NCBI GenBank assembly: GCA_024401895.1
Contig: JAKSKE010000011.1
Coordinates: 1-44,211 of the forward strand
Direction: 5' to 3'
DNA: 44,211 bases
Source of the DNA: Bacteroidales bacterium
GTDB lineage: Bacteria > Bacteroidota > Bacteroidia > Bacteroidales > UBA932
Position numbers and translations under genes: made by a program. Of the stretch, positions 41,369 to 44,211 are shown one piece after another. The first letter of the stretch is position 1; the number at the start of each line of letters is the position of its first letter. The notes under the pieces were generated by a model. It did no database searches. It saw nothing but the letters and a program-made list of their open reading frames with translations, and was not told the origin of the DNA.

Positions 41369-42503
41369 CAGAACAATAGCGATTACCGGCGGAGCCGGAT
41401 TCATAGGCTCGCACGTGGTGCGTCTTTTCGTAAAGAAATATCCGCATTACAATATCATTAACGTCGACAAGCTTACTTATGCGGGGAACCTTGAGAATCT
41501 CAAGGATATTGAGAATGAACCCAACTACAGCTTCGTAAAACTGGATATCTGCGATTATGAGGCAGTTTATGAACTGTTCAAGTCCCGTGGAGTTGACGGC
41601 GTCATTCACCTTGCCGCCGAAACCCACGTAGACCGCAGCATCAAGGACCCCTTCACGTTTGCCCGCACCAACGTTATGGGAACGCTGTCGCTGCTGCAGG
41701 CCGCCCGCCGTTACTGGGACGAGACTCCGGCTCCGCAGGGGGTCAGGAGACTGTTCTATCACATCAGTACCGATGAGGTTTACGGCGCTCTGGAAATAAC
41801 CGATCCGCTTGGAATCGAGCCTCCGTTCACTACAAAGGCCAGCTCGGGCAAACACCATCTGGCCTATGGCTCCAAGTTTTTCACCGAAGAACTGAAGTAT
41901 CAGCCTCACAGCCCGTACAGTGCCGCCAAGGCATCGTCCGACCATTTCGTGAGGTCTTATCACGACACCTACGGACTCCCCGTAATAGTTACAAATTGCT
42001 CGAACAATTACGGTCCTTATCAGTTCCCCGAGAAACTTATCCCTTTGTTCATCAACAATATACGGCATCGTAAAAAACTGCCGGTATATGGCAGGGGCGA
42101 GAATGTGAGAGACTGGCTCTATGTGGAGGACCACGCCCGGGCCATAGACACTATATTCCATAAGGGTGAAATAGCCCAGACCTATAATATAGGTGGTTTC
42201 AATGAGTGGAAGAACATAGACATAATAAAGGTGCTCATTGAGACTGTGGACGCTCTCCTGGGCCGCGAACCCGGAGAGGATATGAATCTCATCACCTATG
42301 TGACGGACAGGGCCGGCCACGACCTGCGTTATGCCATTGACTCTTCGAAGCTGCAGAGGGAACTTGGCTGGGAACCGTCCCTTCAGTTCGAAGAGGGCAT
42401 AGAAAAGACAGTGAAGTGGTATCTTGAAAATCAGGACTGGCTCGATAACGTTACCAGCGGCGAGTATCAGAACTATTATGAGTCGATGTACAAAGACAGA
42501 TAG
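41361..42503 (+). CDS. rfbB: dTDP-glucose 4,6-dehydratase
   Basis: The 380-residue NAD-dependent SDR enzyme converts dTDP-glucose to dTDP-4-keto-6-deoxyglucose. Cofactor motif GGAGFIGSH starts at residue 10. S136-T-D-E139-VYG holds the catalytic Thr/Asp/Glu trio, and Y186-SAAK190 the catalytic Tyr/Lys. I chose ATG 41361; a start at 41337 would add eight residues that precede the nucleotide-binding strand. It is the last gene of the M49-rfbCDB operon, with no strong terminator before the promoter of the next gene. Confidence 0.96.
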   Translation: MNNRTIAITGGAGFIGSHVVRLFVKKYPHYNIINVDKLTYAGNLENLKDIENEPNYSFVKLDICDYEAVYELFKSRGVDGVIHLAAETHVDRSIKDPFTFARTNVMGTLSLLQAARRYWDETPAPQGVRRLFYHISTDEVYGALEITDPLGIEPPFTTKASSGKHHLAYGSKFFTEELKYQPHSPYSAAKASSDHFVRSYHDTYGLPVIVTNCSNNYGPYQFPEKLIPLFINNIRHRKKLPVYGRGENVRDWLYVEDHARAIDTIFHKGEIAQTYNIGGFNEWKNIDIIKVLIETVDALLGREPGEDMNLITYVTDRAGHDLRYAIDSSKLQRELGWEPSLQFEEGIEKTVKWYLENQDWLDNVTSGEYQNYYESMYKDR

Positions 42504-42551
42504 TGCACTTTTGGATAAATTTTAACGGGTGCATTGGGATAAATTGTAAAA
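42503..42551. repeat. Imperfect 23-bp direct repeat over the last promoter
   Basis: GTGCACTTTTGGATAAATTT (starting 42503) and GTGCATTGGGATAAATTGTA (starting 42529) share GTGCA, GGATAAATT and TAA with a 26-bp period. The second copy overlaps the -33 region of the promoter at 42534-42566. It could be a two-site operator. Confidence 0.5.
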
Positions 42552-42566
42552 TTTTTCGTATCTTTG
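42534..42566 (+). promoter_or_regulatory. Promoter of the terminal glycosyltransferase gene
   Basis: TATCTTTG at 42559-42566 is a perfect -7 box. TTGG at 42534-42537 is a partial -33 box with somewhat long spacing. The GTG start lies 22 bp downstream of the -7 box. Confidence 0.6.
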
Positions 42567-42587
42567 TGCGTTTTATAATATCATAAA

Positions 42588-43739
42588 GTGAAAGTTCTTT
42601 TTATTTGCAATAACGACCCGTATTCAAAAGGCAATGGACTTTGTACCGCTGTCAAATTAACAATAAAGTATCTTAAAGAGCGTGGAGTTGAGGTGCGTCT
42701 GCTATGCGCCGTGAGCCCGAACCACGATGGCCCGCAGCCCGAATATCCTCTTTCAAGATTTATTTTCCCTTTATTCCAGCCTCTGATAGATGCCAACTGT
42801 TTCAGTTTTGCAAAACTCGACAAGGCGCTTGTGAGCGAGGCTGTAGCGTGGTCCGATGTGATTCACGTCGAAGAGCCTTTCCCGCTTCAGATTTTTGCAA
42901 TCAAGGAAGCTGAGAGAATGGGGAAGGCGATTGTGGGCTCATTCCATCTGTTCACCGAGAATATTTTCTATAATGTGCGTATGTCCTGGTGCGGCTTTGG
43001 CAACAGGCTTCTTATGAATTTCTGGAAGAAATATATTTTCGACCGCTGCTCGCACGTTCACTGTCCTACGACAACCGTAGAAAATGTGCTCAAGTCTTAT
43101 GGCTTCAAGGCCCAACTGTGCGTTTTTACAAATGGTGTGGTATTGAAGGACAACCTGCCCCAGAACACTTCCGGCGACAAGGCTCCTTACAAGATTCTGT
43201 CAATAGGACGGTTTTCTCCGGAAAAAGACCAGATTACCCTTCTGCGTGCAATGAGGTACAGCCGTCACTCAAAGGAGATTCAGTTGAGTTTTGCCGGGTT
43301 TGGCAACCTTCTGAACAAATTTGAAAAGGAGGCGTCAAAACTTATGTCGGAGGGCGTCCTCAAGTACCAGCCCCAGTTCGGCTTCTATAAATTCGAACAA
43401 CTGAGCCGGATAATAAGTGAAAGCTACCTGTACTATCACGGTGCGCTCGTAGAAGTTGAAGGTCTTTCCTGCCTTGAGGCGCTGCGTGGGGGAGTTGTTC
43501 CTGTCATTGCCGATGCGTCACTTGCCGCCACCAAGGATTTTGCGTTGACTCCGCAAAGCCTTTTCAAGGCTGGCGATCCCCGTGCCCTTGCCGAAAAGAT
43601 TGACTGGTGGATTGAGCATCCGGCCGAACATTCCGAATTCAGTGCCCGGTATGCCGACTCGGTAAAGAACTACCTCATTGAGGATTCCATCGATTCAATG
43701 ATTGCAATGTACACCGCTGCCATTGCCGCCACAAAATAA
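42588..43739 (+). CDS. GT4-family glycosyltransferase (stand-alone)
   Basis: This 383-residue GT-B enzyme starts at GTG 42588 with KVLFICNNDPYSKGNGLCTA. The acceptor domain includes IHVEEPFPLQIFAIKEAERM and GSFHLFTENIFYNVRM; the donor domain has ILSIGRFSPEKDQITLLRAM near 204-223 and VEVEGLSCLEALRGGVVPVI near 287-306. Unlike the other five glycosyltransferases it has its own promoter and terminator (43891-43918), so it may be a separate regulated step, or act on another glycan. Confidence 0.85.
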   Translation: MKVLFICNNDPYSKGNGLCTAVKLTIKYLKERGVEVRLLCAVSPNHDGPQPEYPLSRFIFPLFQPLIDANCFSFAKLDKALVSEAVAWSDVIHVEEPFPLQIFAIKEAERMGKAIVGSFHLFTENIFYNVRMSWCGFGNRLLMNFWKKYIFDRCSHVHCPTTTVENVLKSYGFKAQLCVFTNGVVLKDNLPQNTSGDKAPYKILSIGRFSPEKDQITLLRAMRYSRHSKEIQLSFAGFGNLLNKFEKEASKLMSEGVLKYQPQFGFYKFEQLSRIISESYLYYHGALVEVEGLSCLEALRGGVVPVIADASLAATKDFALTPQSLFKAGDPRALAEKIDWWIEHPAEHSEFSARYADSVKNYLIEDSIDSMIAMYTAAIAATK

Positions 43740-43830
43740 TTGTAGTCGTCTGCCGGCGCCTTGCAGGCAGACTCGTCAACTACAATTTGCTGCCGCAAAT
43801 CAATTCCTCCCTTGCCTGCAAGGCGCCGGC
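43739..43830. repeat. Compound inverted repeat with perfect 18-bp arms
   Basis: GCCGGCGCCTTGCAGGCA (43752-43769) is the exact reverse complement of 43813-43830, with a 43-bp spacer. The left part also folds on itself (TTGTAGT with ACTACAA, GTCTGCC with GGCAGAC), and GGCAGACTCGTCAACT recurs after the right arm as GGCGGACTCGCCAACT. No T-run follows, so it does not look like a simple terminator. Confidence 0.75.
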
Positions 43831-43890
43831 GGACTCGCCAACTGTCAAGGTGTTTTTGGAAATGGTTGACAATCAGCGAGTTGTGCAAAG

Positions 43891-43918
43891 GCCTTCCGTC
43901 AGACCACGGAAGGCTTTT
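43891..43918 (+). terminator. Rho-independent terminator after the last glycosyltransferase
   Basis: GCCTTCCGT (43891-43899), loop CAGACC, then ACGGAAGGC (43906-43914) and TTTT: a perfect 9-bp GC-rich stem followed by Ts. It lies 150 bp after the stop codon. Confidence 0.8.
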
Positions 43919-43941
43919 CTGTAAGTCGCTCATTATAAAGC

Positions 43942-43976
43942 ACTTCTGAAAACGCCCCGATGTGTGCTTCAGAAGT
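43942..43976. repeat. Perfect 9-bp inverted repeat
   Basis: ACTTCTGAA (43942-43950) and TTCAGAAGT (43968-43976) flank a 17-nt loop. No T-run follows on either strand. Together with neighbouring elements it fills the gene-free stretch 43740-44070, in which I see no credible coding sequence. Confidence 0.5.
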
Positions 43977-44013
43977 TCCCGATGGTCCGACAAATCTGAG
44001 GTGGCATAGAATA

Positions 44014-44065
44014 CATAAAGAAAGAGGGTGGCCTCAAGTCCTGTTGGACTTTCAGTCACCCTCTT
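44014..44065 (-). terminator. Terminator of the tRNA-Lys unit
   Basis: On the minus strand AAGAGGGTG pairs with CACCCTCTT (plus-strand arms 44022-44030 and 44057-44065), with an inner perfect hairpin AAGTCC/GGACTT (44036-44051), followed by TCTTT. It starts 6 bp after the mature 3' end of the tRNA. Confidence 0.7.
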
Positions 44066-44070
44066 GGAAG

Positions 44071-44143
44071 TGCACCCTTAGGGATTCGAACCCTAGACCC
44101 ACTGATTAAGAGTCAGTTGCTCTACCAGCTGAGCTAAGGGTGC
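44071..44143 (-). tRNA. tRNA-Lys, anticodon CTT
   Basis: The minus strand gives a full cloverleaf of 73 nt. The acceptor arms GCACCCT and AGGGTGC pair, discriminator A. The D-arm has the AGCTCAGCTGGTAGAGC pattern, the anticodon loop is CTCTTAA (anticodon CTT, reading AAG), and the T-loop TTCGAAT follows a CTAGGG stem. CCA is not encoded. It is followed by a hairpin terminator and preceded by another tRNA-Lys. Confidence 0.96.
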
Positions 44144-44159
44144 AGTATTTCAATTCTCG

Positions 44160-44211
44160 TGACCCGTTCGGGGCTCGAACCCGAGACCCCCACATTAAAA
44201 GTGTGATGCTC
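44160..44211 (-). tRNA. tRNA-Lys, anticodon TTT (5' part outside the window)
   Basis: The minus strand shows the 3' 52 nt: the end of the D-arm (GAGC), the anticodon stem ACACT/GTGT-type with loop containing TTT (reading AAA), T-arm TCGGG-TTCGAGC-CCCGA, and acceptor half ACGGGTC with discriminator A. The 5' acceptor half lies beyond the window edge. It is 16 bp upstream of the CTT tRNA on the same strand, so they are likely one transcript. Confidence 0.93.

Noticed and set aside
43670-44059. A 129-codon minus-strand frame over the region after the last glycosyltransferase.
   Set aside because: It overlaps the 3' end of the glycosyltransferase gene, the 18-bp inverted repeat and two terminators, and its translation matches nothing I recognise.
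44071-44211. An integrative element inserted at the tRNA-Lys genes.
   Set aside because: No integrase gene and no duplicated tRNA 3' end are visible in the window.

Overview
This window looks like chromosome from a member of the order Bacteroidales (phylum Bacteroidota), probably an uncultured or gut-type lineage. The evidence is Bacteroidota-type promoters (TAnnTTTG -7 boxes, one with a well-spaced TTTG -33 box), few Shine-Dalgarno sequences, a fimbrillin-like lipoprotein next to a C10 (streptopain-type) protease, a Wzi-type capsule outer-membrane protein and an M49 lipoprotein peptidase. I cannot assign a genus from sequence alone.

Layout. (1) 1-198 is the 3' end of an unrecognised gene. 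(2) 199-1440 has no credible gene but is packed with perfect hairpins, recurring GTAC palindromes and degenerate repeats of about 51 bp. (3) 1420-6346 (+): a well-formed promoter, a 45-bp leader repeat, a ZIP metal transporter, rfbA, an overlooked 42-codon ORF, a fimbrillin-like lipoprotein and a secreted C10 protease. (4) 11724-6355 (-): a tightly coupled six-gene operon encoding an HPr-kinase-like protein, an S24/S26 peptidase-like protein, a PqqD-like protein, an ABC exporter, the tRNA methylthiotransferase MtaB and a metallo-beta-lactamase-fold hydrolase. The first four resemble a peptide (RiPP-like) maturation and export set with no visible precursor. (5) 11921-30006 (+): an exopolysaccharide/capsule locus with an SLBB-rich export protein, two Wzz-like proteins, a Wzx flippase, an EpsG-type polymerase, five glycosyltransferases, a secreted clan GH-A glycosidase, a priming phosphoglycosyltransferase, a nucleotidyltransferase-fold protein and a Wzi-like porin. 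(6) 31202-30009 (-): an aspartate-aminotransferase-family enzyme. (7) 31308-35405 (+): a second export/regulation module of Wza lipoprotein, Wzc tyrosine autokinase with a Tyr/Gly tail, and a CpsB/YwqE PHP-type tyrosine phosphatase. (8) 37721-35400 (-): a WYL regulator and an NhaD-like antiporter. (9) 37845-42503 (+): an M49 peptidase followed directly by rfbC, rfbD and rfbB. (10) 42588-43739 (+): a sixth glycosyltransferase behind its own promoter. (11) 43740-44211: a structured intergenic region and two tRNA-Lys genes (anticodons CTT and TTT) on the minus strand.

How the genes fit together. rfbA, rfbC, rfbD and rfbB supply dTDP-L-rhamnose. The priming enzyme loads the first sugar on undecaprenyl phosphate, the glycosyltransferases extend the repeat unit, Wzx flips it and the EpsG-type protein polymerises it. 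The Wzz/Wzc proteins control chain length, the two Wza/SLBB proteins export the chain, and Wzi may hold it at the surface. The Wzc kinase and PHP phosphatase form the phosphotyrosine control pair. Having two export modules in one locus, and rfbA about 37 kb away from rfbCDB, are the main architectural oddities.
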